Positions 14,014 to 14,765 of a stretch of DNA of 14,765 bases are shown in pieces. The position numbers and the translations under genes were made by a program. The stretch is taken from contig DCTI01000017.1 in assembly GCA_002329525.1 (NCBI GenBank), positions 4,293 through 19,057 of the forward strand, read 5' to 3'. Source of the DNA: Negativicutes bacterium UBA1444 (GTDB lineage: Bacteria > Bacillota > Negativicutes > UBA1444). The notes beneath the pieces are model-generated. The model had not been told where the DNA came from. It did no database searches and was given only the letters and a program-made list of their open reading frames with translations. The first letter of the stretch is position 1, and each line of letters begins with the position of its first letter.

Positions 14014-14765
14014 ATGACCCCTTCCCACATAAAAAAAGTGGCGGCCGTCCAAGATCTTTCCTGCATCGGCCGTTGTTCCCTGACCGTCATCCTGCCCATC
14101 CTGTCGTGTCTGGGCGTGCAGACCTGCCCGTTGCCAACCGCCATTCTCAGCACTCATCCCGGCGGCTTCACCGGAGTTGAGGTTTATGACTTTGCGCGAC
14201 ACATCCCTGCTTTTTCGTCGCACTGGCGTCGCGAGGGAATTGAGTTCGATGCCGTCTACAGCGGCTTTCTCGCCTCGGAAAATCAAATTGCTCTGGTTGC
14301 CCAATTCATCGACGACTTTTCCGCCAACCGGCCCCTGATCCTGGTCGATCCGGTCATGGGCGACGACGGCCATCTCTATTCCATCTGCACCGACGCCATG
14401 AAGGCGCAAATCCGGACGTTGGTAAAAAAGGCCGGCATTATTACGCCGAATTACACGGAAGCCTGTTTTTTGCTGGATGAGCCCTGGCAGTCCACGGTTG
14501 TCAACATTGACGACGTCCGGCCCTGGTTGCGCCGGCTGGCGGCAATGGGTCCGGCTCAAATCGTCATCACCGGTATTCCCCTGCCCGGCCATAAGATCGC
14601 CAACCTGGGATTCGACCGTGCGACGGGGGAAATCTGGCCCTTCGTCTACGATTATATTCCGGTCAAATATCCGGGAACCGGCGACGCTTTCGCCAGTGTT
14701 TTGCTGGGAAAACTGTTGACGGGGCTTTCCCTGCCCGAGGCCATCCGGGCCGCCGGCGATTTTGT
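14014..14765 (+). CDS. Pyridoxamine kinase, 5' part (cut by window end)
   Basis: The first 250 residues of a ribokinase-fold PdxY/PdxK-type kinase that phosphorylates pyridoxal, pyridoxine or pyridoxamine in the vitamin B6 salvage pathway. It starts KKVAAVQDLSCIGRCSLTVI (7-26), followed by PTAILSTHPGGFTG, DAVYSGFLAS, LVDPVMGDDGHLY, ITPNYTEACFLL and YPGTGDAFASVLLGK with the catalytic base Asp224. The ATG has AAGGAGG at 14001-14007, six bases before it. The usual length is about 280, so roughly 30 residues are missing at the window edge. HMP kinase ThiD shares the fold, but the SCIGRCSLT opening and STHPGGFTG favour pyridoxamine kinase. Confidence 0.92.
   Translation, partial: MTPSHIKKVAAVQDLSCIGRCSLTVILPILSCLGVQTCPLPTAILSTHPGGFTGVEVYDFARHIPAFSSHWRREGIEFDAVYSGFLASENQIALVAQFIDDFSANRPLILVDPVMGDDGHLYSICTDAMKAQIRTLVKKAGIITPNYTEACFLLDEPWQSTVVNIDDVRPWLRRLAAMGPAQIVITGIPLPGHKIANLGFDRATGEIWPFVYDYIPVKYPGTGDAFASVLLGKLLTGLSLPEAIRAAGDF

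Overview
The window reads as chromosomal DNA of an anaerobic, low-oxygen Firmicute, most likely a Negativicute (Sporomusaceae-like) or a Clostridium relative. This is inferred from the strong GGAGG ribosome binding sites, GTG starts, a Firmicute-type TPP riboswitch with its own intrinsic terminator, ThiW, RocB, a YkpA/YbiT-type ABC-F protein and a molybdate system of clostridial type. GC looks mid-50s percent by eye. I see no rRNA, tRNA, insertion sequence, CRISPR array or phage gene, so this is mostly housekeeping and metabolic DNA.

Left part (1-1777, plus strand): the 3' end of trpE, then trpG, then a small secreted protein with a polar low-complexity tail. A perfect 18-bp-stem hairpin (1730-1772) lies where the two strands converge. 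From 1778 to 3354 on the minus strand are 5-formyl-THF cyclo-ligase and a one-component regulator that joins an excisionase-like HTH to a periplasmic-binding-protein-like domain. This regulator is divergent from modABC (3598-5764), a complete molybdate/tungstate ABC importer whose genes overlap at stop/start codons. The divergent region holds a good sigma-A promoter followed directly by a tandem GTTNT pentamer array, a strong candidate operator.

Middle (5793-11429, minus strand, read right to left): inositol-monophosphatase family protein, a TPP riboswitch with a recognisable terminator and anti-terminator pairing, thiW, a RocB-type M20 hydrolase, a TIGR00300-type ornithine cyclodeaminase, a short URO-D-like protein and a 1-Cys peroxiredoxin. 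The tight spacing from thiW to the URO-D-like gene suggests that arginine/ornithine catabolism is read out from a TPP-controlled leader. A plus-strand terminator beyond the peroxiredoxin gene could end a modABC transcript that runs antisense to it.

Right part (11429-14765): ridA and an ABC-F ATPase on the minus strand, with a promoter and a leader hairpin, then a small cupin. A divergent pyridoxamine kinase on the plus strand has a clear promoter and is cut by the window end.

No wholly new multi-gene system stands out. The best leads are the pentamer operator at mod, the TPP-riboswitch/arginine operon with its atypical URO-D-like member, and the long convergent overlap between modABC and the peroxiredoxin gene.
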